From contig NZ_JABWQP020000004.1 in NCBI RefSeq assembly GCF_014268505.2, positions 124,001 through 188,000 on the forward strand: a stretch of 64,000 nt of DNA. The letters run 5' to 3'. A model generated the notes under the pieces. The model was not told where the DNA came from. It worked only from the letters and a program-made list of their open reading frames with translations, and ran no database searches. Positions within the stretch are counted from its first letter, which is position 1. Every line of letters begins with the position of its first letter. A program made the position numbers and the translations under genes. This document shows, piece after piece, positions 55,791 through 63,442 of the stretch. This DNA is from Pseudomonas khorasanensis. GTDB lineage: Bacteria > Pseudomonadota > Gammaproteobacteria > Pseudomonadales > Pseudomonadaceae.

Positions 55791-56623
55791 TAGTTGTCCT
55801 TGGAAGCTTGATTCTCGACAGGCGTGTCGGGGTGGTTGCCCCATTCGCCCCATGAACCGGCGTAGCCCTTGACCCGCGAATAACCGAGGGATTTGGCCAC
55901 CAGATAAGTAAAGCCCGACCGGTGATGGGTCTGGCAGTGGGTAATGATTTCCTTGTCCCTGGTGATCCCAAGGTTTTCGAGGATCTGCGGCATGTCGGTG
56001 CGAATGCGCAACTGGCGCGCCTTGTCCATACCGGCAGTCCACTCGAAATTGACCGCGCCCGGGATATGCCCGCCCTTCGCCGCGAGGACTTTCTCGCCGG
56101 AATACTCCTGCGGCCCACGCGCATCCCAGATCGCCAGATCGGCGGCGCCGAGACGGCTTTGCAGGTATTCGCGGGTGGCGGTCGGTTCTTCGTGCAATGT
56201 CACCGATACCGGGCCACCGACGGCGGCCGGCACCTGGATCGACATGGGCATGCCAGCCGCCAGCCACGCCGGCAAACCACCGTCTATATAGTGGTACTTA
56301 TCGTGGCCGATGACGTCGAGCAGCCAGATAAAGCGTCCGGCCCAGCCACCGCCCTCATCGTCATAGACGACATACACGGCGTCCTGGCGATGGCCGAGCT
56401 CACCGAACAACGCTTCCAGGTCGGCTTTGGCCGGCAGCAGGCCGGGCGCTGGCGGCTGGCCGAGCTGGGTGCGTTTGGGGTCGACAAAGCGTGCGCCCGG
56501 CAGGTGACCTTCGGCGTACCGGGCAGGGCTGGTCAGGTCCACCAGAATCAGTTCCGGGGACTCGAGACGCGGGAGCAGGTCGCTCGGCTCGATGACGAGC
56601 GGCAAGCCAGAGAAGTCAGACAT
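55790..56623 (-). CDS. rhdA: Rhodanese-type thiosulfate:cyanide sulfurtransferase
   Basis: The 277-residue protein has two rhodanese domains; the second carries the active-site loop HCQTHHR with the persulfide-forming Cys230. This is the same loop and residue number as Azotobacter Rhd[13 protein letters not shown] and the C-terminal [12 protein letters not shown] are standard. The start ATG 56623 follows GGAG. It lies between the HDOD gene and psd on the same strand. Confidence 0.93.
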   Translation of the reverse strand: MSDFSGLPLVIEPSDLLPRLESPELILVDLTSPARYAEGHLPGARFVDPKRTQLGQPPAPGLLPAKADLEALFGELGHRQDAVYVVYDDEGGGWAGRFIWLLDVIGHDKYHYIDGGLPAWLAAGMPMSIQVPAAVGGPVSVTLHEEPTATREYLQSRLGAADLAIWDARGPQEYSGEKVLAAKGGHIPGAVNFEWTAGMDKARQLRIRTDMPQILENLGITRDKEIITHCQTHHRSGFTYLVAKSLGYSRVKGYAGSWGEWGNHPDTPVENQASKDN

Positions 56624-56665
56624 GTGAGGTCTCCAGAGCACAAAGGGGGCGATTGTAGCGCAGGC

Positions 56666-58204
56666 TCACTGGCCACGGCTGCTAAAGCTGTGCAGCGCTT
56701 TTTCGATGCATTGCGCGGTTTTGCCGAAGGCTTGCACGGTGATGTCGGCGAACGGACCGCCGCCCTGATCGGCGACAACGATCATGATCACCCGGCCGTT
56801 GTTGACCAGTGAGCGCAGGAACAGATGCTCGCCACGGAACAACGTGCGCAGCCCCGCTGGCAGCAGTGCGGAAAACTGAGCGTTGTTCTCCGGCGTGATC
56901 CGCACCTGGGCCTGTTGGGCGAGCAGACGCTGCAGCACTTTGCTTTGGCCGACCGCAAAACTCAGCGCCGCGGCGTCCTTCGGCAGGCCGGCGGTTTGAT
57001 TCACTCGCAGGGTCGAATGCGTGCGGTCGGCCATCAGGATCATCACTCGGCGCATGCCGCTGGCCACCAATGCCTCGCGGGCGGCGACAGTCAGACTCAT
57101 GGCGTTGGTAAAACGGCTGGGCTCGGCGAGGAGTTCGGCGCACTGCCGACGCCACTGGCTCAAGTCCTCGGCATTCGGTGCTTGCGCCGGGCGCATTCCG
57201 GCGGGCAATCGATGCGTGCCCCATGGCCACAGCAGTGCAACCGCGGGGTGCCACAGATCCACCATTGCGTGCTGACGCGCACTGTTTGCGGCTTGCTGGT
57301 GCAGTTGCTGTTGCACTTCGTCCATCGGGATTTGCAAATAAAGGCTGGTCAGGTATTGCCAGCGCTTGCTGTGCGGGCTGTCCCAGGCTTGCTGCGCCGA
57401 AAGCGCCAGGCCGTTGGCCAGCAGCACGGTGTTGGCCGGCTGGTTGAGCCAGCGACGCAGTGTCGGGTCATCGTCCAGGCGATTCTGCTGGCGCAACGGG
57501 TGTTCGCTGTCACGGGCGATGCGCAACACTTTCACCAGCTCGCGTTTTTCACTGAGAAGCAATTTGTAGCCTTGCTCGACCCAAATGGGCAGGTGCCATG
57601 CCTGAACCAGCGCCTCGGCGATGTTCAACAGGCGCACGCCGAATAACTGTTTTTCGACGACACGCGCCGACTCGCCCTTGTAAATGACCCGCAGTTCCCA
57701 CTCTTCAAGCAACTGCGGATACGTCAGCGCCAATGGCCACAGTGGTGACAAAAACAACAGGCTGCCCCAGTGAATGTCCTGCCACAGCCGCGCCAGGCGG
57801 CTGGCAAAAAAACCGTTGGCCTGTTGCGTCGCGTGCTGGCTGATCAACTGCAACTGGCGCAAGGCTTTGGGGATTTGCATGTGCGGTTCGGCGGGCAGGC
57901 GTGCGAGCAGTTCTTCGGTGCGGGCCAGGCCCAGGCGATTGATCGCCACCTCAAGATTTTCCGCCGGCGCGGCCATGGTGCCGTGGGTGTGACGATTCGC
58001 CTCACGGATGATGCTCAAGGCCAGCGCCGGGCTGTCCTGCATCAGGTCGGCGATGTCGCGCAGCGAGCTGCGATTGTCGCGGATCGCCCGGCAGACTTTG
58101 TCGTGAGCCTCTTGCGGCACGGGCAGGCGGACGTTGTCGAGCAGCTTGACCCAGCCGTCCAGGGTGGTCGGTTTTACGAGCGGGACGTTCGTTTCATTAG
58201 CCAT
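56666..58204 (-). CDS. HDOD domain protein with C-terminal GAF-like region
   Basis: The 512-residue protein has an N-terminal HDOD domain (LPVPQEAHDKVCRAI, IADLMQDSPALALSIIREANRHT, AINRLGLARTEELLARLP), a fold used in bacterial signalling without hydrolase activity. The C-terminal part (about 350-512) looks like a GAF-type sensor (VMILMADRTHSTLRVNQTAG, LFLRSLVNNGRVIMIVVAD). The ligand is unknown. It begins a minus-strand run HDOD-rhdA-psd and is divergent from motA. The homologous PAO1 gene lies in the same place. Confidence 0.85.
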   Translation of the reverse strand: MANETNVPLVKPTTLDGWVKLLDNVRLPVPQEAHDKVCRAIRDNRSSLRDIADLMQDSPALALSIIREANRHTHGTMAAPAENLEVAINRLGLARTEELLARLPAEPHMQIPKALRQLQLISQHATQQANGFFASRLARLWQDIHWGSLLFLSPLWPLALTYPQLLEEWELRVIYKGESARVVEKQLFGVRLLNIAEALVQAWHLPIWVEQGYKLLLSEKRELVKVLRIARDSEHPLRQQNRLDDDPTLRRWLNQPANTVLLANGLALSAQQAWDSPHSKRWQYLTSLYLQIPMDEVQQQLHQQAANSARQHAMVDLWHPAVALLWPWGTHRLPAGMRPAQAPNAEDLSQWRRQCAELLAEPSRFTNAMSLTVAAREALVASGMRRVMILMADRTHSTLRVNQTAGLPKDAAALSFAVGQSKVLQRLLAQQAQVRITPENNAQFSALLPAGLRTLFRGEHLFLRSLVNNGRVIMIVVADQGGGPFADITVQAFGKTAQCIEKALHSFSSRGQ

Positions 58205-58275
58205 GTCTGGACGAAATCTTCACTGACTGTAGACGCGCCCGGCATGGGCTAAATTGGCTTTTCGCCTGAACTGGC

Positions 58276-58302
58276 TATAGTCTGGCGCAGTTTTGCCGAT
58301 AA
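58276..58302 (+). promoter_or_regulatory. FliA (sigma-28) promoter of motAB
   Basis: TATAGTCT-N11-GCCGATAA (58276-58302). The -10 element GCCGATAA is exact and the spacer is the consensus 11 bp; the -35 matches TAAAGTTT at 6 of 8 positions. The motA ATG is 68 bp further on. Confidence 0.85.
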
Positions 58303-58370
58303 GTAGAAGAAGAGATTTTTTAACTTCCGAATATGACCTTGAACCCGACTTAAATAAGTACTTTCTACCT

Positions 58371-59222
58371 ATGGCTAAAATTATCGGCATCATCGTCGTA
58401 TTCGCGAGCGTGCTCGGCGGATACGTGCTCTCTCACGGCAAGATTGCCGCCCTGATTCAGCCCTTCGAGGTGTTGATCATCGGCGGTGCGGCCCTTGGCG
58501 CGTTCCTGCAGGCCAACCCCGGTTACATGACGATGCACGTGCTCAAGAAATCCTTGAGCATGTTCGGCTCGCGCTTTACCCACACCTTCTACCTCGAAGT
58601 GCTTGGGCTGATCTACGAGATCCTCAACAAGAGCCGCCGCGAAGGCATGATGGCCATCGAGGGCGACATCGAAGACGCGGCAGCAAGCCCGATTTTCGCC
58701 AAGTACCCGGCGGTGCTCAAGGATGAACGCATGACCGCGTTCGTCTGTGATTACCTGCGCATCATGTCCTCCGGCAACATGGCGCCGCACGAGCTGGAAG
58801 GCCTGTTCGACATGGAGCTGTACAGCCTCAAGGAAGATCTCGAGCATCCATCGCACGCCGTCAACGGCATCGCTGACGGCATGCCGGGTTTCGGTATCGT
58901 CGCGGCGGTACTGGGCATCGTGGTGACCATGGCCTCGCTGGGCGAAGGCGACCAGGCGTCGATCGGTCTGCACGTCGGTGCGGCACTGGTGGGTACCTTC
59001 TTCGGTATTCTCGCGGCGTACGGCTTCTTCGGCCCGCTGGCCAACTCCCTGGCCCACGATGCCAAGGAAGAACTCAACGTCTACGAAGCCATCAAGGCCT
59101 CGCTGGTAGCTTCGGCGTCCGGCATGCCGCCATCGCTTGCGGTCGAGTTCGGGCGCAAGGTTCTGTATCCGGCCCACCGTCCAAGCTTTGCCGAGCTGGA
59201 ACAAGCCGTTCGCGGTCGTTAA
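58371..59222 (+). CDS. motA: Flagellar motor stator protein MotA
   Basis: MotA (283 residues) forms, with MotB, the proton-driven stator that turns the flagellar rotor. The four transmembrane segments are visible (IIGIIVVFASVLGGYVLS; PFEVLIIGGAALGAFL; GFGIVAAVLGIVVTMASL; ALVGTFFGILAAYGFFGPL). The proline of the PGFGIVAAVLG segment (about 171) corresponds to the E. coli motility residue. The cytoplasmic loop carries the charged residues that contact FliG. ATG 58371 is preferred over an in-frame ATG at 58293 that overlaps the FliA promoter. Confidence 0.97.
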   Translation: MAKIIGIIVVFASVLGGYVLSHGKIAALIQPFEVLIIGGAALGAFLQANPGYMTMHVLKKSLSMFGSRFTHTFYLEVLGLIYEILNKSRREGMMAIEGDIEDAAASPIFAKYPAVLKDERMTAFVCDYLRIMSSGNMAPHELEGLFDMELYSLKEDLEHPSHAVNGIADGMPGFGIVAAVLGIVVTMASLGEGDQASIGLHVGAALVGTFFGILAAYGFFGPLANSLAHDAKEELNVYEAIKASLVASASGMPPSLAVEFGRKVLYPAHRPSFAELEQAVRGR

Positions 59223-59225
59223 GAA

Positions 59226-60290
59226 ATGGAAAATAATCAGCCGATCATAGTCAAGCGCGTCAAGCGCATTGCCGGCGGGCATCACGGCGGGGCGTGGAAA
59301 ATCGCTTTCGCCGACTTCGCCACGGCGATGATGGCGTTCTTCCTGGTGCTGTGGCTGCTGTCCACCGCGACGCCGGAACAGAAGATCGCCATTGCCGGTT
59401 ATTTCAAGGACCCGGTCGGCTTCTCCGAAAGTGGCACGCCTTACATCATCGACCTGGGCGGCACGCCGACCCTGGCGCCGGAAAATACTCTCAATCCGGA
59501 AGTGAAGTCGCAGCCGCAACCGGACAAGGTCACGGTCGACACCGAGCAAGTCGAAGGCATGGCCGAGCAGGTCGAGAAAGAACGCCTGGAACTGCTGCTG
59601 CAAGAATTGCAGAACAAGGTCGACGAGAACCCGCAACTGCAGAAATTCAAGGATCAGATCCTCTTCGAAATCACGCCGAATGGCTTGCGCATCCAGATCA
59701 TGGACGCCGAGAACCGGCCGATGTTCGACTCCGGCTCTGCGCGCCTGAAGCCGTACTTCGAAGACATTTTGCTGGCCATGGCCGACACCATCAAAGCGGT
59801 GCCGAACAAGATCAGCATCAGCGGCCACACCGACGCCAAGCCATACATCGGCACGGGTGATTACGGCAACTGGGAACTGTCGGCCAATCGCGCCAACGCG
59901 GCACGTCGCGCATTGGTGGCAGGCAGCTATCCGGATGCGCAGGTGGCGCGGGTGGTCGGTTATGCCTCGTCGGCACTGTTTGATCGGGAAAAACCGTTCA
60001 ACCCGGTCAACCGCCGCATCGACATCGTCGTGCTGACCAGGAAGGCGCAAGCAGCCATCGAAGGCGCGCAAGGCGCGGATGCCGCGAAGCCTGCCGATCA
60101 GAGTCAGAACGACACCGCTCCGGCGACGCCGGTCGACCCGAACGCGCTACCGGCCGACAAGCAACCGGTGCCAGCTCATGAGTTGCGCGAACGGTTGAAC
60201 CTGTTCGACGACGCGGCGCCGAAACCGGCTGAGCCGGGGAGTGCGCCGCCAACGCCGGGAGCTGCGCCAGCAACAGCACCGAAGCAGTGA
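59226..60290 (+). CDS. motB: Flagellar motor stator protein MotB
   Basis: MotB (354 residues) has one transmembrane helix with the proton-binding Asp30 in IAFADFATAMMAFFLVLWLL. A plug region follows, then the peptidoglycan-binding OmpA-like domain with ISISGHTDAKPY and ELSANRANAARRAL (about 198-230). The C-terminus is Pro/Ala-rich and variable. It follows motA by 3 bp. Confidence 0.97.
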   Translation: MENNQPIIVKRVKRIAGGHHGGAWKIAFADFATAMMAFFLVLWLLSTATPEQKIAIAGYFKDPVGFSESGTPYIIDLGGTPTLAPENTLNPEVKSQPQPDKVTVDTEQVEGMAEQVEKERLELLLQELQNKVDENPQLQKFKDQILFEITPNGLRIQIMDAENRPMFDSGSARLKPYFEDILLAMADTIKAVPNKISISGHTDAKPYIGTGDYGNWELSANRANAARRALVAGSYPDAQVARVVGYASSALFDREKPFNPVNRRIDIVVLTRKAQAAIEGAQGADAAKPADQSQNDTAPATPVDPNALPADKQPVPAHELRERLNLFDDAAPKPAEPGSAPPTPGAAPATAPKQ

Positions 60291-60292
60291 CC

Positions 60293-60328
60293 CACAAAAA
60301 AGCCGACAGAGATGTCGGCTTTTTTGTG
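60293..60328 (+). terminator. Intrinsic terminator after motB
   Basis: GCCGACA-GAGA-TGTCGGC (60302-60319) is preceded by AAAAAA and followed by TTTTTTGTG, so it can work in both directions. The motif (60301-60325) recurs at 61331-61355 after dinD with 23 of 25 identities. Confidence 0.9.
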
Positions 60329-60446
60329 CCCACTGGCGGCAGCAAGACTGCTTTAATTCGTGTCTGATTGATAATCGCCTCGGTCTGCGTATCGGTGTGC
60401 TCTAAACTGCGGCTACCAAATCCTCTGATCGACAGGGAGTCGCCAT

Positions 60447-61295
60447 ATGGAAGATCAAACTATTTTTATGCAGCAGCAATTCGACGGGTTGTCCCATCGG
60501 GTGCCCGGGGAGGGCATCGAGTTCTGGTTTGCTCGCGAGCTGCAAGAGCCGCTGGGCTATGCTCGTTGGGAAAATTTTTTCACTGTTGTCCAACGAGCAA
60601 TAACTTCGTGTGAAAGCACCGGAGTCGCTGCGGAGGATCATTTTCGTGGCGTCACGAAAATGATCGACGTTGGCAAAGGTGGGCAGCGAGCTACCGATGA
60701 TTTTATGCTCACGCGTTACGCCTGTTACCTGATCGCTCAGAATGGTGATCCGCGCAAACAACCCATCGCGTTCGCTCAAAGTTACTTTGCCCTTCAATCA
60801 CGTAAGCAGGAGCTCGTCGAAGACAGGATGCGTTTGCAAGCACGCTTTGATGCTCGTGACCGCTTACGTGAGTCAGAAAAAGAACTGTCGCAGAATATTT
60901 ACGAGCGAGGCGTGGACGATGAGGGCTTCGCGCGCATCCGCTCACGGGGTGATGCCGCACTTTTTGGCGGGCAGACCACCCAAGCCATGAAGGATCGTTA
61001 TGGCATCGTCAAGAGCCGACCCCTGGCAGATTTTTTACCGACGTTGACCATCGCTGCAAAAAACCTCGCTACCGAGATGACTAATCACAATGTGCTTCAC
61101 GTCGATCTTGATGGGGAGACGGCCATTGTCAAAGAGCATGTCCAGAACAATCTGAGCGTGCGCGATATGTTGGATCAGCGAGGTATCCGGCCTGAAGAGC
61201 TTCCTCCGGAGGAAGATATCCGCAAGCTTGAGCGTCGGGTTAAATCACAGGAAAAAAGTATCGCAAAGCAGTCGCCCAAGCTGCCGGCGGAATGA
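60447..61295 (+). CDS. dinD: DNA damage-inducible protein D homologue
   Basis: The 282-residue protein closely follows E. coli DinD: FWFARELQEPLGYARWENF (N-terminal BRO-N-like segment), RAITSCESTGVAAEDHF, LTRYACYLIAQNGDPRKQPIAFAQSYFA (about 89-116) and MKDRYGIVKSRPLADFLP. E. coli DinD inhibits RecA filaments and is SOS-induced. No LexA box (CTG-N10-CAG) was found in the 150 bp upstream, so SOS control is not evident here. It reads on the plus strand, convergent with the TIR/caspase operon, and is flanked by near-identical terminators. The DNA looks less GC-rich than its neighbours. Confidence 0.88.
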   Translation: MEDQTIFMQQQFDGLSHRVPGEGIEFWFARELQEPLGYARWENFFTVVQRAITSCESTGVAAEDHFRGVTKMIDVGKGGQRATDDFMLTRYACYLIAQNGDPRKQPIAFAQSYFALQSRKQELVEDRMRLQARFDARDRLRESEKELSQNIYERGVDDEGFARIRSRGDAALFGGQTTQAMKDRYGIVKSRPLADFLPTLTIAAKNLATEMTNHNVLHVDLDGETAIVKEHVQNNLSVRDMLDQRGIRPEELPPEEDIRKLERRVKSQEKSIAKQSPKLPAE

Positions 61296-61328
61296 GGCAT
61301 CAGGTTCTGGGTAGCCTGCGCGAAGCTG

Positions 61329-61357
61329 AAAGCCGACGAAGATGTCGGCTTTTTTAT
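61329..61357 (+). terminator. Intrinsic terminator after dinD
   Basis: AAAGCCGAC-GAAGAT-GTCGGCTTTTTT, 34 bp after the dinD stop. The core 61331-61355 matches the motB terminator 60301-60325 at 23 of 25 positions (same orientation). The complementary strand can serve the minus-strand TIR operon. Confidence 0.9.
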
Positions 61358-61370
61358 TCCTCTGTCTGTC

Positions 61371-61862
61371 TCAAAAACCGCGCCGAACCCGATTTTTCAG
61401 TGCCTCGTGGAAGGAATCGGCGTTGTGTTTGTTTTCGGTTCGCCTGGATTGATTGCCGGTGACGGAGTCCAGTGTCATCGAGCGCTTGACGCTGCCTTCG
61501 GTGCGATAGGCATCAATGAAAAAATCCAGGTCGCGGTCCGTACTCAGCTTCGGCCATTTGTCCAGATACAACGGCAATTCCGCCGGCCCGGTCCTGAATG
61601 AGCAGATCCGTCGGTTGCTGATCGTCGCCTCGCCAATTTCGAACGGCACCCACCACGACGACGCCGTTTTCTCCGACACCACAGCCAGCAAGTGCGTGCA
61701 CTCGGTGATGTTGCGCGTGATGACGCCGGTGATGTCGTCGGTGGTCTGAGATTCCGGATCAAGCACATCGAGGTAGGTCTTGATGTTGGCCTGGGTCAGG
61801 CGGCTATTGATGGCGATCGCATGGGCGCGATCCATGTGGCGGTAGCTGATGAATACCGGCAT
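61371..61862 (-). CDS. TIR-domain protein (second TIR of TIR-caspase operon)
   Basis: The 163-residue protein is mostly one TIR-like domain. It begins MPVFISYRHMDRAHAIAINS, contains TYLDVLDPESQTTDDITGVI (about 29-48) and keeps the SxWWxxxE motif SSWWVPFEIGE, with candidate catalytic Glu75, so NAD+ processing is plausible. The C-terminus is polar and basic. It is the third gene on the minus strand: its ATG overlaps the caspase stop by 1 nt (TGATG), with AGGGA upstream. It differs clearly from the ThsB-like TIR of the first gene. Signal producer, sensor or NADase effector cannot be told from sequence. Confidence 0.85.
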   Translation of the reverse strand: MPVFISYRHMDRAHAIAINSRLTQANIKTYLDVLDPESQTTDDITGVITRNITECTHLLAVVSEKTASSWWVPFEIGEATISNRRICSFRTGPAELPLYLDKWPKLSTDRDLDFFIDAYRTEGSVKRSMTLDSVTGNQSRRTENKHNADSFHEALKNRVRRGF

Positions 61863-62821
61863 CAGAAATGTCCCTTGAGTGCGAGTTCGCGGTAATAGGC
61901 GCCGAGTGCGGTGAGGCGGCAGCCGGTGGAATTGAGAGCGGCGTAGTACATGTGTTCGGCGTCGACCGGTTCGATCAGGCTGTGGCGATTGCACTTCTGC
62001 AGTTGCGCGAAGACTTCGCCGTGCTCAGGGTCGAACGTCGCTTCGGTGGGTTCATAGCTGGGATCGAGCGCAAACACCGACTCGGCTTCGGCAAACCAGT
62101 CGGGCAGTTTGCGCAGGATTTCCTTGGGGATCAGCGGTGAGACTTCACGCAGGGAAATGAACTGCGAGACGTTGGTCTTGAACACCGGGCGCTGCTCCCA
62201 GGCACCGAGGGCGTTATCGACGAAGGAATACAGGCTGCCCGGTGTGATCTTGCCGAGGATGTTCGCCGCGCCGCCGTGCAACGCTTGCAGCAGCAGGCCG
62301 GTAAACACCCCGTGCTGCGCGCCTTCCATCGCAGGCTCTTCTTTTTTGCAGGCGGTCAGGATGGTCAGGCCTTCGCCGATGATGCTGCTCTCGGTGCGCA
62401 AAGCACGCACTTCGCCGGCCGAACCGCTCTGGCAGCAGTCGAGGATGATTACTTTGTTTTTGATGCGCGAGGCTTTGGTCGCCCAATTGAGAATGTCGCT
62501 GATGCGAATGCCGTGGCTGGCGTTGCGGTAATCCTGTGGGATCAGCATGCCTTCGTCAGTCTCGGCATCGAAGCTGCCGTGGCCGGCGAAATACAACAGC
62601 GCCACGTCGCAATCGCCGGAAAACAGCTCGCGGATCTGGTCTTCGAGCTTTTCGCGACTCAAGCATTCTTCGGCGGATGTCAGGACGATGTTCTTGAAGT
62701 TTGGGTCGCCATTGGCGTCGGTTTTAAGCACGGAAGCCATGGCCATCGCGTCATTGCAGCAACCGCTCAGACGCGAAACGTGGGCGTAGTCGTTGATCCC
62801 GATAAACAGTCCTTTGCGCAT
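61862..62821 (-). CDS. Caspase-like (peptidase C14) protease of TIR operon
   Basis: The 319-residue protein has a caspase/metacaspase fold in its first about 230 residues: MRKGLFIGINDY, the His motif LLYFAGHGSFD with His81, and the Cys motif VIILDCCQSGSAG with Cys130 (DCCxSG). A C-terminal region of about 85 residues (VFALDPSYEP... ending in ALNSTGCRLTALGAYYREL) is not recognised and could bind the activating signal. In the TIR-caspase antiphage systems known as type IV Thoeris, a TIR-made cyclic ADP-ribose isomer (N7-cADPR) activates such a protease, which then degrades cell proteins. The gene starts 2 bp after the ThsB-like stop and overlaps the next TIR gene. Confidence 0.9.
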   Translation of the reverse strand: MRKGLFIGINDYAHVSRLSGCCNDAMAMASVLKTDANGDPNFKNIVLTSAEECLSREKLEDQIRELFSGDCDVALLYFAGHGSFDAETDEGMLIPQDYRNASHGIRISDILNWATKASRIKNKVIILDCCQSGSAGEVRALRTESSIIGEGLTILTACKKEEPAMEGAQHGVFTGLLLQALHGGAANILGKITPGSLYSFVDNALGAWEQRPVFKTNVSQFISLREVSPLIPKEILRKLPDWFAEAESVFALDPSYEPTEATFDPEHGEVFAQLQKCNRHSLIEPVDAEHMYYAALNSTGCRLTALGAYYRELALKGHF

Positions 62822-62823
62822 GG

Positions 62824-63231
62824 TCACACCGCCGTGTGCAGTCGGATCGCACTGACGATGCTGTTGGTGTTCCACGCGCATTCGGCGTGGGCGGCATTAC
62901 GGACCACCGTGGAAATTCGCTCGGCGCCGAAAGGTTTGACCGCAATGATCACCTTGCCCATGCGATTGGCGATCTCGATTTCCTTGTTGATCCACTTGCT
63001 GTACGTCGAATACATGCCGGCCATTATCAGCACCGCTGAGCAGGGGCGGATCTTGTTTTCGATCGCCAGCTCAAGCTGCCTGTCGGTTTGCGCGCCCATG
63101 ATCGGGTTGTGCGGCGGCACCGAAAAATTCTTAAAGCTGAAATCCGTTTTGGCGTTGAGCAGGCGTACCAGATTGTCGTGGGCATCGACGTAATTCCACG
63201 AATGGCTGATGAACAGGTGGTAGGTTTGCAT
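62824..63231 (-). CDS. ThsB-like (DUF1863/MTH538) TIR-domain protein
   Basis: The 135-residue single-domain protein resembles the ThsB/MTH538 TIR-like family. MQTYHLFISHSWNYVDAHDN is the first strand with the SHSW signature; LELAIENKIRPCSAVLIMAGMY (about 53-74) is the central part; YSKWINKEIEIANRMGK holds the S/W...E pattern with candidate catalytic Glu84; VIIAVKPFGAERIS follows. Thoeris ThsB proteins sense phage and make ADP-ribose-derived signals. ATG 63231, with GAGG 7 nt before it, is chosen over 63330, which adds 33 non-conserved residues. It is the first gene of the operon; the caspase gene follows after 2 bp. No clear promoter was recognised upstream. Confidence 0.87.
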   Translation of the reverse strand: MQTYHLFISHSWNYVDAHDNLVRLLNAKTDFSFKNFSVPPHNPIMGAQTDRQLELAIENKIRPCSAVLIMAGMYSTYSKWINKEIEIANRMGKVIIAVKPFGAERISTVVRNAAHAECAWNTNSIVSAIRLHTAV

Positions 63232-63403
63232 GGGGTTCCTCGGAGGTCGCGACAGTGCGAAGAGGAACTGAATGTAGGCATCTGGAGGGGGCCTACAAGG
63301 CGTTGGCAGCAAAAGAGAAATGTCCTGCAAGCAGGCAGGAAAATGCCCTTCAGAACAATCTGATGTTTAAGTCGTCGGGGAATTTGTAGGGGAGGGTCGA
63401 GCA

Positions 63404-63434
63404 GCCGGCAGTACCTGGAACAGGCACTGCCGGC
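63404..63434. other. Long hairpin just after rsgA
   Basis: GCCGGCAGT-ACCTG-GAA-CAGG-C-ACTGCCGGC forms a stem with one A-C mismatch, 8 bp after the rsgA stop on the minus strand. There is no T tract, so an mRNA 3'-end stem or REP-like relic is as likely as a terminator. Confidence 0.5.
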
Positions 63435-63442
63435 GTGGCTGT

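Larger units (their letters stand above)
60329..63442. other. Accessory block inserted between motB and rsgA (dinD plus TIR/caspase operon)
   Basis: In the Pseudomonas genomes I recall, motB and rsgA are neighbours. Here about 3.1 kb separates them, holding four genes unrelated to motility or ribosome assembly. dinD lies between two near-identical terminators. No integrase, transposase or tRNA is present. The edges are inferred from conserved gene context, not from a visible junction sequence. Confidence 0.55.

Noticed and set aside
58365..60071. Long minus-strand open frame opposite motA-motB
   Set aside because: Shadow; the MotA and MotB products are complete and well conserved.
60329..60446. 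Possible LexA box before dinD
   Set aside because: No CTG-N10-CAG with acceptable core was found, so SOS control is not claimed.
62276..63193. 305-codon plus-strand frame opposite the caspase and ThsB-like genes
   Set aside because: Crosses the boundary of two minus-strand genes that have clear TIR and caspase motifs; antisense shadow.
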